Positions 49,175 to 62,894 of a stretch of DNA of 64,000 nucleotides are shown here, one piece after another. The first letter of the stretch is position 1. Each line of letters opens with the position of its first letter. The stretch comes from Molossus alvarezi. Taxonomy: Eukaryota; Chordata; Mammalia; Chiroptera; Molossidae. The notes under the pieces are model-generated. The model made no database searches, was not told where the DNA came from, and saw nothing but the letters and a program-made list of their open reading frames with translations. The stretch spans positions 27,416,708 through 27,480,707 of the forward strand of contig CM073896.1 in NCBI GenBank assembly GCA_037176705.1, written 5' to 3'. The position numbers were made by a program, and so were the translations under genes.

Positions 49175-52100
49175 CTCTCTTTATATTTTCATTTGACTTG
49201 AATTGACTTTACATTTCCTCTTTTTCTTGCATGTGGGTCACTGTGTGTTTTAGTGTCGACTCCCACAGTGTGTCAGCTAAATTTCTTGGAAACTAGGCAG
49301 GTACCTTCATTTTATTCTCTTCTTATAAACACCTAGCTTTGAAATGGGAATGCTGTACCTAATACATGGTTCCATTAGGAATATTGCCTAGTTATAGTGA
49401 GTGGTATTCTTATTAACAGAAAAGTGTTTGTACTTGTATCCCCAGCATATATTTTTTCATAAATTACCAGCACATGGGCTTGTGCTATTGCATTCATTAA
49501 CTCATAAACCCTGATCAGACTTAGAAGATAAAGATAGGCTAAAGATAAAATAAACAACGTATCAAATGTCTTGCTAATTATGCTGACTGGCTTTATATTC
49601 CATTTACCAATATCTTAATAAATAATATACCTCTAAAGTAAGAGTCATAAAAGTTAATAATGTTGAACCTCTTTTCTCACTTCATGTGAGACATGTTGAA
49701 TTATTATTGCGTGTCTAACCTTATAATGTAGTGTGTACTCGGAGTAGAAGAAATATTACTGGGGCTTCCCTTACTGTGGTCACCTGCACTCTGACCATAA
49801 TAATGATGATATCTGCAGGAATCTTTTTAAGCTACCTCTTTTTTGAGGGTTATTTTAATTAAAGCTAAATCCTCTATATCCACTTAATGAGTTATTTGTA
49901 AAGTGGGCTGTATCCAAGCTGAAGGACAGAGAAGAGTGTTGCTCTTCCTTTGAGGGCTGCTCGTCTTCCCTCAGGAGAGAATATGATGCATGGGCAGTAA
50001 GTGAGGGTGCTAGGTGCAGTGCACCAATGAAATTCGAGTAAAGGATGCCATATTTTTAAAGTTTAAAAATACATACTTAGTAGACACTTTAGTATTTACT
50101 TTCCACACTGTACTACATCATCACTCATACCCCCATGGGTCATTCTGGAAGCTATTAACTTGGTCTCCATTAAAAATTGGCTTCCATTTTTAAATGAGCA
50201 CACATAAAAGGTGGCTGTCCCTAAGCCCTGGACAGACCCAGAAAAGGTGTATAATTCTAGAGACTGAGAGGGTCCTTGTGTCTGAGCTAACTGGAAACAA
50301 GGCAGCTACAGAGAACATGCTGCAGTACGCGCCCTGATCTCGCATAACTGAGTAGTTTACAGTTTTCCAGCCGCTGTAAGACTTGGGGTGCCTGCCTTCT
50401 TCCAGTTCTCATGAGAAACATGGGTGTGTGTTCTGAGAGAGGAGAGAGAACTGCTGGTCCCACCTGCATGCAGGCAGGAGTTTCCAGCATCACCTCAGTC
50501 CTGCTTCTTAAGTCCTGTGCTCCTCCCTGCACACCTTGTTGGTGGGGAAGACGTGAGGGTAGGGAAGGTAGAGGTAGATAAATTGGCTTAATTTTCAAAG
50601 GACTGAATTTCTCCTAAAATGGGTACTGAGTAAAGAAATCAGTGAGCATCATAGTATCACAAAGGAATGTATAGGTGGGACAAATATGAGACCCATTGAG
50701 AGGGCTCTTAGAGATCCTAGTATAAAAGTCCTAGGCCTCCTGCCTGCGGATTCCTGGGATGGAGAATGAGGACTGAATTATCTCTCCCTTAATGCATGTC
50801 ATTCACTTCTGGGGCAGTTTTGGGTCCATCCTGTATCGAAAGTAGTGGAAACTTGCTTAGGAGATTCTATCTCTGTACTTTGGTTGGTGTCTAAGCTGGT
50901 GGTGGCTGAGTGTTACAGCTCCTACCTGGACCCAATAAATGGGCAGAGTTGAGGTAACTCTTTTGATTGAATCAGTGCAGTTTGCCCTGCCTCTGGACCT
51001 TTCAGCACTTTGGAAGGAGATGATCTCAATATGCTGTTCTGTTCTACAGGTATCATGTCAAATACATGCTGTATTGGTCATGCCAGCAATTTTATGAAAT
51101 TATCTGTATCTTGTTGCTTTACGGTTCGTGACAGAATTTATGTGCATCTTTATTTCTGGTATTTGTGGCCTTTATTTTGGAGTGTCAAGACAAGGCTTCT
51201 TTGATTAGTTATCATCTCTGCAGAAAATAAAGCCCTCTCACCTGTGTAGTCTCTGCACACACGTGTGTTCTCACTTGGATGTGCAAGCAGGCTCCCTGGC
51301 CAGCTCTCCTGATAGTTTTTATTCTGGATTAAGAAATTAAGGATAATGTTGGTAATCTCAGCATTTTAATTCAGTCAATAATACTTACTGTAAGCCTGGC
51401 TGATCCAGGCCTGCGCTCAGTGCTCAGTGGTACAATGAAGATGAGCTGTCCCTGGTCCTGAGAGGGTGGTGGGACAAGACACACACACAAACGAGGATCT
51501 TTAGTCCTTGGGATTTGCCGTTTCCTTACACTTTGCATTACCTCGGCCCAGTTCTTTATGGTTTTACAAAGCACACAAATTTCTCAGGAGTGATTGGGAA
51601 CAGGAAAGTGTGAGATTCTTTTTCCAGTTCTGAAAGACCAGAAAGAGATGTTTTTTGGCTTTTATAAAACTAGGAGGATGTGTTTTCTCAAGTGTGCTTC
51701 ATTTGAGGCCACAGGTTATTAGACTATAAGCCTAAAATGTTGAATTTTCAAATTTACCTTTCACATAAGGATTAAAAGAGAGAAAAATTGTTTCCCTGAC
51801 CCAGGGTCTTACTTGGAGAGTGTTGAACATTGTGGCAGTTACAGGTAGTTATATGGGCAATGCATTAAGTTGTACCCACCTCCTCTAAACATATGTAATT
51901 TGTTAGTATTTGGAACTCTTTGAAACTGATCAATCAAGTGCTATTTAATCTATTTAATTTTTGAAGTAGGAAAAGGATGTGGGAAAGAGTCACCCACCAC
52001 AAATACATTCTTTTTAAAACATTTAAGAGAAGTTTGAGTTGGTTGGTTTGTTTCCAGCTGGCTTCTTACACTTTAAGTATGGCTGTACTCCTTGTAGCAA

Positions 52101-52801
52101 AATAAGCATCAGGCTCAGGGGTCTGACCTCCTCCTCCCTTCATTGCTCACTGGAACGGAGAGTCTCTGATCTTTTTTTCTCTGGATTTTAGCCGAGCACG
52201 TTGAGAAATGGGAAGTTTAGTTGAGGTTGTGTATAAGCTGCTTTCTACCTGTTATAACACTACTTTGATTCTAAGAAATGAAAGTCCTTCAAAGTTGGGA
52301 GGTTGAAGGGAAATCTATGGAATTCTGTAAATTGTACACTTTTAATATCAGTGTCACCCTTTACTGGTCCTGTGGTCTGCAGCAAGTCACTTAAACTGTG
52401 TGTCTTAGCATACACAGGACCCAATAGAGTTACGAGACTTGAAAGCAGTATAAAGTATATATATGTGGAACACACAGAACTTGCCTGGCAAAAGGTGAGA
52501 ACCCAAATGTTAGCTATTCCAGACCTGCACATTTCCCCTCTGAAGAGTTTCTTCAGAGACCACCAGTGTGTGCCCGGCACTGCCCTGGCCCTTGTAGACA
52601 TGCACTGTATCCATTGAAAGAGTTGGTGGGTACCCATTACGGCAGTGGTACCCATTCATTCTCTGTGAAAAGTCCCAGTTTTTGACGTCACATACAATTA
52701 GTATACAAATATCCCCTTGAAATGGCAGTAACAAGCCCAGCTTTCTTGGACATCAAGGGGGAAAATTAAAAACTGAAATTTGCTAAATGTGTGTTTTGCA
52801 G

Positions 52802-52840
52802 GTTGGACAATCTGCTCAATATGGCTTATGGAGTGAAGAG
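52802..52840 (+). CDS. ELAVL2: ELAVL2 (HuB) 39-nt hinge cassette exon
   Basis: A 39-nt exon (13 codons) encoding LDNLLNMAYGVK with shared Arg codons at both junctions. It lies in the hinge between RRM2 and RRM3, which in Hu proteins carries nuclear export/localisation signals and partner contacts. As I recall, human ELAVL2 exists as 359- and 346-residue forms that differ by these 13 residues. The sequence supports optional use: the exon is very short, the acceptor is TTTTGCAG behind a G-interrupted tract, and the donor AG|GTAATG lacks the usual G at +5. Skipping preserves the frame (QRF-R-FSP). Confidence 0.95.
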
Positions 52841-53343
52841 GTAATGATAGAGGTTCACGATGCTCATAATCCCTTCCCCTAAGTGATTAGTTTCTTTGAT
52901 TTGGGGAGTGACTCTCTTCATAAGTTTGTGTTGGATTTTCTTTTGCATGTACAACCTAGTGAAAAGCTGCTTTTTGAAGCACGGTTGACTCAAGGAATAT
53001 CTTTATATCACTGGATGCCACCTGGTCTTTAAAAACCCATTATTTATTTTATACTGCATTGCGACGTTATAGCATGTTTGCATATGTGTTGCGCCCCTCC
53101 CCAACCCTGCTTAATTAAATTCATGACGCCAGTCCTAAATACGTATATATATTTTTTGCTATTATGGATAATATTATTCAATACAGCATATAATGGCCAT
53201 TTCATAACTTATTAATACTTTGCTAGTATAGCATGTCACTGCAAGCCACACACAGACTTTGGTCGAAACATCAAATAGTTGTATGTATCTGTTGGGGGAG
53301 GGGAGTTGCGAAAACTCTGGGATGGGAAAGGGAAAAGAAGTAA

Positions 53344-53748
<405 letters not shown>

Positions 53749-54995
53749 TGAGCTCTTGTCCTCAGTCCATTTATATATGAAAACTATACAACAAAGGCAA
53801 GTTAAGAGAAACTTTATACATTAGTAAATGTCTTTGTAAGTCAGTGTTGAGATGGGGATAAAACGACTACTTAGCATCCTAAGAAATATGTGAGATTTTT
53901 TATTGCTAGTATTTGAATTAAAACTTCTTAAATATCTTTTATGTTTGAATATGGACAAGAGGTACAGGGTTTTTACCTGTCACATTGCATTCTATTGCCT
54001 TCTTTGAAGAAGGTGGACCTTTTAAAGTGTTTCAGCTAAGGGATGACATTTCTTTTCTTTTTACATAACTGCCTTGAACCTGTGAGTAAATATTGAGGCT
54101 TTGTGTTGTAATTCTTTAGTTGGTTGTGTCTTTTTTCCCCCCTTTTTCTTCTTTTTCTGATTAGCTTTGTGTTTTGTTTACATTTAAAGCATCGCTGTTA
54201 CGTCTAAGAAAAGTATTTTGAAGTTTACATTTTTATTTATGAAGTTAAAAACAGTATTTATTTTATAATTATGATTTGGGTTGGGGAAGGGGGGGGCTAC
54301 ATTATAAACGCTTATTGTAAGAATACTGGAGAACTTTTCGTAAAGCAGTACCTTGCCAAAGAGATAAGAGCCTCTTTGATGTGGGTTTAAAAAAAGCATC
54401 TATTTTTATAAAAAAGAAAATTTGGAGAAACTTTTTACTGGTCCTGGAACAAATATTTTGACTTGAATACTTTGAGAAATCTCTTCATATGACACCTAGT
54501 GAGCTTTTAAAATTTACCAGGAAATTTGCAGTGGCTGGAAAATTTAGAAAGATTTATGATGTAGAAAATACTTTTGAGATCTTTGTATGAAAGGAATAGA
54601 ATCAATGGGGAAATTAAACACTGCTGGTTTCGTTTTTGTAATCACCAGTGGAGTGTCTGATCATCCTGGTTATCATGTGATAGGTGGCTCACATTGATTT
54701 GTGATTTTGAAACAAATAAAAAAATTTACAAAAGAATATATAAGAGCAGGCAAGAAATTTAAATTACCAAGAGATGGGGGAAAAAATCTGTTCTTCCTAA
54801 AGAAATCCCTTCAGATAGAGCTCATGGTGTTTAGTGATGTACTTGCAGTATTGTTTGAAGAATTGTTTTGTCTTAAGGAAAAAAGATGTTGCACATGATT
54901 TGTACTGCAGCAAATCAGCAAAAGTGATCTGAGTTGGATATATTTGAAGGTATTTTGAAAGTTATGTTCAAGGCTAACACCTGAGCTTTGTGTAA

Positions 54996-55003
54996 TGTAA
55001 ATA
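54996..55003 (+). promoter_or_regulatory. Pumilio response element (UGUAAAUA)
   Basis: Exact match to UGUANAUA in the sense strand of the 3'UTR. PUM1/PUM2 bind this motif and usually promote repression or decay. Confidence 0.5.
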
Positions 55004-55207
55004 AGACCTTGTGTTTATGACCCTTTCAGCTAATTTGATTTTTTTTCCCCCCTTACATGCCAAGTGATGTTCAGGTTTTGAATGTTTTTGTATCAGTTTT
55101 TTCCTTTGTAAATGGCATTAACATTGTTACTTGAGGTCTTGCTTAATCACTTTTGTTGTCCTGAGGACTTGAATTTACAGTGCATCAGATTTGTTGCTAA
55201 TTTTGTC

Positions 55208-55215
55208 TGTAGATA
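55208..55215 (+). promoter_or_regulatory. Pumilio response element (UGUAGAUA)
   Basis: Second exact UGUANAUA match, about 205 nt after the first. Confidence 0.45.
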
Positions 55216-55401
55216 GTCTAGCTTCAGCTGTTTATGGTGATGCTACATTTTCGTTTATAAATATGTTTGTGGTAAAAAAAAAATGAGTATAACCATAGGT
55301 TTTGAACAAATTTCCTTACATTTTTCATACAAAAATCATAAATATCTGTATGCTATTGAAATTTAACTTTGTATGATGCTTAAACCACTATTTGGGGAAA
55401 T

Positions 55402-55407
55402 AATAAA
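55402..55407 (+). terminator. Possible internal poly(A) signal (AATAAA)
   Basis: AATAAA in the 3'UTR followed by U/G-containing sequence. A second hexamer sits at 55478-55483 and an earlier one at 54715-54720. Use of any of these would give a shorter UTR. The downstream GU context is weaker than at the distal site. Confidence 0.35.
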
Positions 55408-55496
55408 ATAAGTCTTTACCATGTATGAAAGAAATTTTAAAAAATACAAAATATTTTCTGATTAGCATCTAGCTTATAATAAATTTTCAAAAAACC

Positions 55497-55516
55497 TGAA
55501 GGCAAAAACGCCTTCA
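55497..55516 (+). other. 7-bp stem, 6-nt loop hairpin in the 3'UTR
   Basis: TGAAGGC and GCCTTCA are perfect complements around an A-rich loop. It does not resemble the histone stem-loop, and no function is known to me. Confidence 0.4.
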
Positions 55517-55877
55517 TCAGGATGCACTGAGAACTCTATAGTTACGTCCTGCTTTTTGTATAAACTGAGATGCTCACAAGCTTCCCCTTAGAACAGGCAA
55601 TGTGCTATGCATAACATAGTTGTACATTATCTTTGCGGTTGCGTTGAGTTTTATTTTTTATTATTTAAAATTGTAGTTATAAAAACTTTCAGTATAGTAC
55701 AGTACATATACTGTGAGGCGCGTGCTAAGGTGAATAAGCGAGTTTCCATGCTGACCCACTCAATGCTATTCAGAAATCAATTGGCTTAGCACTTTCTCAT
55801 ATCCTTAGGTGCATTTAGATTGTCCGAGTTAACCTTCTGCGTTTAAAAAAAAACAAAAAACTGAAAAACAAAATATA

Positions 55878-55885
55878 TGTATATA
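55878..55885 (+). promoter_or_regulatory. Pumilio response element (UGUAUAUA)
   Basis: Third exact UGUANAUA match in the 3'UTR, within an A/U-rich stretch. Confidence 0.5.
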
Positions 55886-56177
55886 CTTAAAAAAAAAAAT
55901 AAGGTTTCCCTGATGGGAAAACAGCATCTACGTGCTTCTTTCCTATACTACTGTAGCAAACCGAGGCATTGATGAGAGGGCATGCAAATTGTGCTTCACT
56001 TTACAGTGTTTATCAGAGCACTTAGTAAAATGTAAGGCTGGTATTTATTTGAAGTTGTACAGTATGACTTAATTCACATCTGTTGGAATAGAAAATATAT
56101 TCTGTTGAGTATTTAAGAGGCTGTACATGTTTTCTTTTGTGTTTGGATTCTTTGTACTTTTCCATGTTCAGTACATC

Positions 56178-56220
56178 AATAAACAAAGTTGAAGGGAAAG
56201 AACAGTGTTGTGAGTAGGTC
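56178..56220 (+). terminator. ELAVL2: Distal poly(A) site of ELAVL2
   Basis: AATAAA at 56178-56183, a CA cleavage dinucleotide at 56203-56204 (about 20 nt downstream) and a GU-rich element at 56205-56220 form a textbook site. UGUA motifs (CFIm sites) lie 25-55 nt upstream. Another AATAAA at 56256-56261 could serve as a minor further site. Confidence 0.8.
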
Positions 56221-57140
56221 TTTATACACATTTTGGGGGCTCCTGTGCTCAGTCTAATAAACTTGCTCGCTTGAGTTAAAAGAGATTCCCTCAGAGCTAT
56301 AGTTGAAAGCAGTGTTATCTAAAGTAAGAATTCCTAAAGGCATGCTAATTGAAGTAGAATGTGCAAAAAAATGTTTTTGAATGTTTCGGATTAGTTAGCT
56401 TTCAAATATTACTTGATGAATAATTTTTATAGGAATACGCACTTTCATCGGCTAGTTGTAAAGGTTGGGTTATTGGATGCTGACATCATTCTATAGCCCT
56501 GAATTAATAACCATCAACCTTTTTTTCTTTTCTTTTTCTTTTTTTTTAACAAGTGGGAGTTGTCTTTACATATTTATTTGAGCAAAAGAAAAAAACCAAA
56601 TAGAAGGAAGGTAACTTCTGCTTTCACTGGCAAGATTTAATTCACCCAGCGGATTGACTCTTGGAGTGTGAAATGTATATTTGTTGCCCAAATGCCAGAG
56701 TGTCAGGAGACTCCTCTCTGAAATCAGAAACTCAGTTTTCATTAGCTTAGGGTTGATGTAAGTAGCACATGTGTGCAAATTATGAACTCTCCCAACCCCG
56801 GGTTTCACATACATATTCAGTTCTTGTAACACATCCCTAGCCGACCGTGGAGGGAGAAGACTATTTCTTGCTGATCTTTTATGCAAAGATTCTACTTCTA
56901 TAGAACCTCAGAAAATTTAAGATAGAAAATTGAAGTTCCTGTTTTTTTGTTTTTTTTTACAAAGTATACTAATGGCTTCTTTTCACTTAATTGTATCTGT
57001 CAACTTTTTTTTTTTTAGGTCAAAGGCCATTCTGAAAAGTAGTTGTCCTGAGTTCATAACTTAGCTGAGTGACAAAGGCGATTCCTTTTCTTCCAACATG
57101 CAATTAATCTCAAATCTCCATACTTCCACCCCCCCTTTTT

Positions 57141-57376
57141 ATCCTCACCCGAGGACATTTTTCCTTTTTTTAATTTAGATAGAGCAGGAGAGAGAGAGGC
57201 AGAGAGAGAGAGAAACATCGACGTGAAAGGGACACATCAAGTGGCTGCCACCCGCACGACCCAACCAGGGCCAGGGACAAACTGCAACCAAAGTACATGC
57301 CCTTAGCGGGAACTGAACCCGGGTCTCTCTGGACCGCAGGCCGATGTCTAACCACTGAGCAAAAACTGGCCAGGGC
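57141..57376 (-). repeat. Ves SINE, antisense
   Basis: ATCCTCACCCGAGGACATTT start, CACTGAGCAAAAACTGGCC end. The target CCCCCCTTTTT lies just before and after. Located 0.9 kb downstream of the ELAVL2 poly(A) site. Confidence 0.93.
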
Positions 57377-59128
57377 CCCATCCCCCCTTTTTTATATGAA
57401 TTTAAGACTCTAACTGTGTGAACTGGGGACTGCCTCCCTCACCTCTCCTCTTGCTTATAAGTATTGGGACTCGTTTGCCTGTCAGCAGCCCTCATATTTG
57501 AGCAGATAGTAAAAAATTTCTAAGTAAAGGTGGTTTGTGAAACTGCGGACTTGAGAAATGTTTTTTCCTTTGAATCTTTTTTTACTTTATGCTTGCAAAT
57601 CATCTGTGGTATCACAGTTCAGTATTAGAGTAGCCAGCATAAATTTTTAAATCTTAACTTCATTTTACATTACTTGAATATTATTCAAGGAAAAGTGTTA
57701 GCAATTTAGCATTCCTGTTTTTTAAAAATATAAACCGATTGCAAGAATCCTATCCTTACTTTATAAGAGGATCAAAAATGTAGTGGAAACTTGTAACTTC
57801 CTGTTCAAAGGGTTAACTAGAAATAAGAAAATAGATGTTTTTTAACAGTAAGTATGTTGAAATTTTAATATGCTTCTAAAACTGTGTGCATGTATCTTTT
57901 TTGGGTAAGATACCAAAAATGAGGCAGTACTTTTGATCTTTTGTGCCTGTGTCTCCATAATGGAACCTCAAACAATGAAGAAAATAGAAATATTGTTAAA
58001 ATTGTAGCTTTATTACTGTTTGAATTTGAATATCACAGCTTCAGTTATTGCAGTAGATGGTTTGTTTTTTACTATTCTTCATATTCTTTCTCTGAAAATC
58101 CCCCAAAGTCAGCTCAATTTCCTTACAAATTGGAGGGATTAAAACATCTATACCATTAATACAGGCAACCTGTATTAGCCTTTCCAGAATTCTGGTTCAT
58201 AGAAATAAATAAAAATATTTTGTGGTTGTTCAACACAATTTTATTGGTTATTCCTGTGCTGTGCCCTGGGTTTATGTAAATGAGCAAAACGTGGCCCTTA
58301 ATCTTCTTGGAAACTGTCCCTAGGAGGGAGGACGGACCAGCCACCAGGCCATGCTGCAATGTCATAAGTGCTGTGAGCTCCCAGAAGCAGGCATCAAGCT
58401 AACTTGCTGTAGTTTTTATAAATAAACCCAGTTACAACTTGCAAAAATGAACTTGCTCTGCCCTTCTTACAGATTCTGCTTTTTCTTTCGTGGATTGATT
58501 GTTAGCTCATTTGTGTAAGTTTCAGTCTGACATCTGTATCATTCAGTTTAGTCAGTCTTAAGATGCTCTTATGTCTGTTAAGTTGTCCAGATCCTTTTTG
58601 AGGCAAAAGAAAAGTTACATAACTGAAGGCACTGTCCACCTGAATAGTTGGGTTGATGGAAGAATTTGGATGATCTCGCTTTCTCTGAACATACAATATC
58701 TGGAGTGATAATTTGCAAAGCACTCATATAGTAAGATACCCTGAATATTAAAAGTATGCTGACTGACTTTATTCTACTTTGAATTAAGACATGCCACAGT
58801 CTTGGGGTCTCAGATTCAATATTAACATTCCTTTTAGTTTAAATAAAGAAGTAGATGAAGATGTAGTTGATTTTAACCCCCAGAAATACTCACGGATGTT
58901 AGTTTTCAAAGACGTGAGAGCAACCGAGCACGAACCCTCGCTGTATACAGTGTCTCAAGAGAGCAGTCATGAATGTGTGGAAGGCATATTCCTCTCTGTT
59001 CCCACACAGCTGATCTTACGCTCCACACTTGTCCACGTCCACAGGTAATAACAATACATGCAAAGAATGTCAAGAGCGCTGTGTACAAAGTACATTGAAC
59101 ACAAAAGGTGAAAGGGAGGGGGGCAGGG

Positions 59129-59151
59129 TGTGTGTGTGTGTGTGTGTGTGG
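59129..59151. repeat. (TG)n microsatellite
   Basis: About 11 TG units between G-rich flanks. Confidence 0.9.
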
Positions 59152-62100
59152 TGGGGAGGGTGTTGGAAACCACACAGGAGTGATATTTGAACTGAACTGT
59201 GAAGAGTAGGTGGGATGTAAGAGATTGAGGGAGGGAATTAGAGAAGAGAACACTGGTCAAAGACTTGTTCCCAAGGGGGTAACCTTACGTCAGCATAGGT
59301 CAACATTTAATATAGATCTGTGCTCATTAAACGTTCTGTCCTGGACTAGTTAAATCTCAGATTAGTCACGAATTTGAATCCATAATGAAATACAGAGTAT
59401 TGAAACTTGGTTCTTGTTCCCTTGCTCATTTCTCTGTAACACTAAAAATATTTGCTATGATAGTTTATGTGATTTTGGAGTTGTATAGAACTTGCTAGGA
59501 AGGACATTGTCTTTTAAAGGAGACATTTATTTGGAGCACGTGAGTCAGAGTGTGCAAAAAACAAAAAAAAATCTCCCCAGTAATACGATACTGGACCAGT
59601 GTATTTCTCAGAGTGTACCTTTCAAACTCAAGGATTTGAGATGATACCATTTCTTAGTATTTCTAGTGCCACAGTGCCTGGTTCACTCTTGTGTTTTCAT
59701 ATATTTTTCTTACCCATATCACTCCAGTATCACCTTCATAGAAGGTGAGGAGAAAATTATACAATCCAAATGTGCCTGGGGTATTTCTAAGATAAGGTTG
59801 AGGTGTGATCGCTTTTTGATTTCCTTTTAGAAGCAACACACAGGCTAGGAGAAGTACAGGAAAGAAAGCAGCCCATTTAAGGAGCTCTTTGGGGAAAGGG
59901 CTCGTTGCTTTGGTTTTATTCTGAAGAGCCCTCTGACCTGCATTGTCCGTAGCCACGTGCTCTCTCTGACTGGTTTCCATTGTGCACTCCTTTCGGGAAG
60001 CCTCCCTGTGCAGTTTCAGAAGCAGCCAGCCCCACTGTGGACCTCGAAGACGGGACGGAACTGGCAGGCACTTCAGGGCGCGCCCTGTGGAATGATGCGT
60101 GCGGATGGCCAGGCGGCGTGGTCCTTGGACGGCGCTGCGATAGGCTCTCAGGTTGGGAAGCTGTTTTAAATACTTTGTTTTTTTACAAACTTCCCTTTCG
60201 GTGATTGTTTTACTGGATGTACACTGAGCACCTGCTCTAAACCAGTCGCTGTGCTGTCTTTCTGGACTGAAGATTTCATTTCTATTTTTACTCTGGTTTT
60301 GAGCTAGAAGACACCCCAGGGGTCTTGCTCAGCACCTTGTCCGGCAGACGTGAGTCAGGCCCAGGGAAGTCCGGATTCTCTGAGGCTCCTTTGCTGACAT
60401 GAGACCTGGTCCTTGAACCTCCTTCTCCCAACTCTTGGAACTCTGCCCTCTGTTGTCATTAAAGTGTGGAATCAACTTACTCTGACGGCCCTTTTGTGGG
60501 ATCGGATTGCTTGTAAGGCACCTTGAAATTGAATTGCGGTAAGTGAATGTAGTATTTTATTTGACACATTCTATATAACTTATATCCTTATGGATGATTT
60601 CAATCAATGATAATACAGTCACTGTAGAAAAGTCATTAAGTACAAAACGTACAAGTCAAAATTTACTTAGTCCTCCCAGAAAGGGATACCTATTTTCTCT
60701 GATAAGATTTTGTTTTAAGTTGTGATTACACAGCTAATGTTTTTTTTTATTAAATATTCAAATTTGTGTTTTTTTTTTCTTCATAAAGATGTTTTCCTTC
60801 TTTTTGATTTATTTACATGAGTGTATGGAAAATATTTCTTAACAGACATAAAATAATGCATTTCTGATTGTGGTATAAGACATGGCACATGCAAGCTGTT
60901 GTCTGGTTTTTATTGTATTGATTGTTGCTGACATTTTGTCAGAGAGGCATAAAAATCAGAAATTCTGCATGGTTTTCCATTACAGCTTCATTCCTCCAGG
61001 CTTTTCAGTTTGGTTTGCAAGCTTCAGCCAAAAAGTCTGGATGTGGAAAGAAGTATGACGCTCTGCTTCCTCCTTGCCAGTGCAGGACACGTAGATGTCT
61101 TAGAGTACTGTTCAGTCAGCTGCTCTCTCCTTTCTTTAGCCAAAGGAAATGCTCTCTTCCTAGGCCAGGGGGACAAGGAGAAGACCACCAGTCCAGTTGT
61201 GGGTGAGTAATTTGTCCTCTTTTCCTTTGGTCTCTGATTGCAGTGATCTGTCTTGCAGGGGCCTCCTTACTGCATGTGCTCAGAGAAGTAGTGGATGGTA
61301 GACGAGCCCTTTTAGAACGACTGATGAAGCTGAAAGATGCTCGTTAGAGTGCACCTGGACCCTGACGTGACATCACAGGCGGAGCGTAAACAGCTCTCCA
61401 GAAAGCACGGCAGCCTTTTTCACCCCTTTCTTAACAATGAGACGTAGATTGGGCTTGTTCTCTATTCAAGCATCCTTATGAGTAAATGTCTATTTTTACT
61501 GTAGAGCTGCATTTTAAAAATAGCTCCAATCAATGCGACTCTTTCCCCCCCATATGTTAAAAAGTTATACATGAGTTAAAATAGCTCAGATTGCTTAAAT
61601 TCTTTCAGAAATAGGCACTTTCCTTTTTTTTTTTTTGAAGGGGGGGTGGTAGCAGAATGGGGTGAGGGTATTAGATATAAAATAAGGGTTTTCATTCTGG
61701 CCTCCTCAACCCTCTTTGTTCGTTGAGTTTTTTGCTTCTTTTGTTTTTTAACAAAGATTTGCAATATCTGACTTAAAAATTTTATTAATATTTGGCGGCT
61801 ACAGTCTTCTTCCTGGAGCGATTGTTTATTTTCGTTGCTGAGAGCAATTAGCCAGAACAGTCACAGTTGCAGCTGTTAGATACTGTACGCTCCAGCGGAG
61901 ATCACAAAAGGCCTTCTGCACATTTAGAATCTGTCTTTGGATTGTTTTTAATGTTCTGCTTCTGGAGTCTACTGTGTTAGCAAATTTGGTTGGGTGATCC
62001 CGAGCCAAATCCAATGTACAGCGGGATCATCAGCATGCTGCGTTGATCAGGGTCACTTAAACACCTTGCTTTGTGGAAGCCGGGGTGGCTGGGCCTGTGG

Positions 62101-62499
62101 CCACCTTGTGCAGAAAGGTCCTGTACCCGTCCTCTCTGAATCTTCCCGGTGCAAACCTGGATGTGGCTCATCCCAAAGTGCTGTCCTTTTTTCTCAGCAA
62201 TTGGTCCTTTTCGTATTGACTCCTTGGTTACTGCTCTTGACTTGTTGGGGCTTTTGTGGGACAATCTGCATGTGTCAGTGTGAGACAGAGATTCACAGAC
62301 ACAGTCTGGTACCTGTTGACTTACTTGTTTAGGAAGCGTGGCTCCTTACAGAATATTGCCCCAGGGGAATGCCCAGCACTCCAGAAACAGCAGCTCCAAA
62401 GAAGGGATGGGTTCACTATTTTTATAGTGTTGCACTTTTGCCTTTGGAAGTAGTTTTGAAAGGAAAGTACATGTGTGTACATACTTAAATAATCATAAT

Positions 62500-62625
62500 G
62501 CTTTAGAATTCACAATATGCTTTTTTGTACATTTTCTCTTTTGGATCTCAAATAATCTGTGAGGCAGGGAATTGTCCCCATTTTGCAGAAAAGTAGATAG
62601 TCTCAGAGTTGGTGGGTAGCCAGCC
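62500..62625 (-). repeat. MIR-like SINE relic, antisense
   Basis: TGAGGCAGGGAATTGTCCCC, ATTTTGCAGAAAAGTAGATA and TCTCAGAGTTGGTGGGTAGC resemble the MIR core in reverse. Confidence 0.45.
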
Positions 62626-62894
62626 ACCTGCTTACTTTTCCATACTGTAGCCGGTTACTTTGGTAAATAATCAAATACATACTTTGTGGATTTTACTGCT
62701 AGTATATTGAGCTTCAGCAGGCTGATGAACTTGGCTTTGTTTTAAAGGCTGCTGGAGCTTGCTGTAATGAACAAGACCAGTTTAGAGCAGTTCTCCAGTA
62801 GAGTGGAGTAAGGATATGTTACTCTGTCTATGTTCAGAGAAATAATTTGGGAATCTTAGAGGATTTTGGTAACTGTCTCACAAGTGGGACTCTA

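Larger units (their letters stand above)
53749..56204 (+). other. ELAVL2: ELAVL2 3'UTR
   Basis: About 2,456 nt from the stop to the predicted cleavage site, strongly AT-rich with many U-runs and several AUUUA-type stretches (for example 54229-54262), as expected for a UTR that Hu proteins themselves bind. Three exact UGUANAUA Pumilio elements lie at 54996-55003, 55208-55215 and 55878-55885. Two GAACAAA heptamers (near 54447 and 55305) match the miR-375 seed region with A opposite position 1. A short hairpin is at 55497-55516. Internal AATAAA hexamers at 54715, 55402 and 55478 could give shorter UTRs. No transposon is recognised in it, unlike the introns. Confidence 0.85.

Noticed and set aside
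58791..59048. 85-codon frame ending near a GT, possible downstream exon
   Set aside because: The end CAG|GTAATA is a poor donor, no acceptor or coding partner was found, and the protein resembles nothing known to me.
60922..61210. Frames of 94 and 66 codons downstream of ELAVL2
   Set aside because: No recognised domain and overlapping in different frames. Treated as chance.
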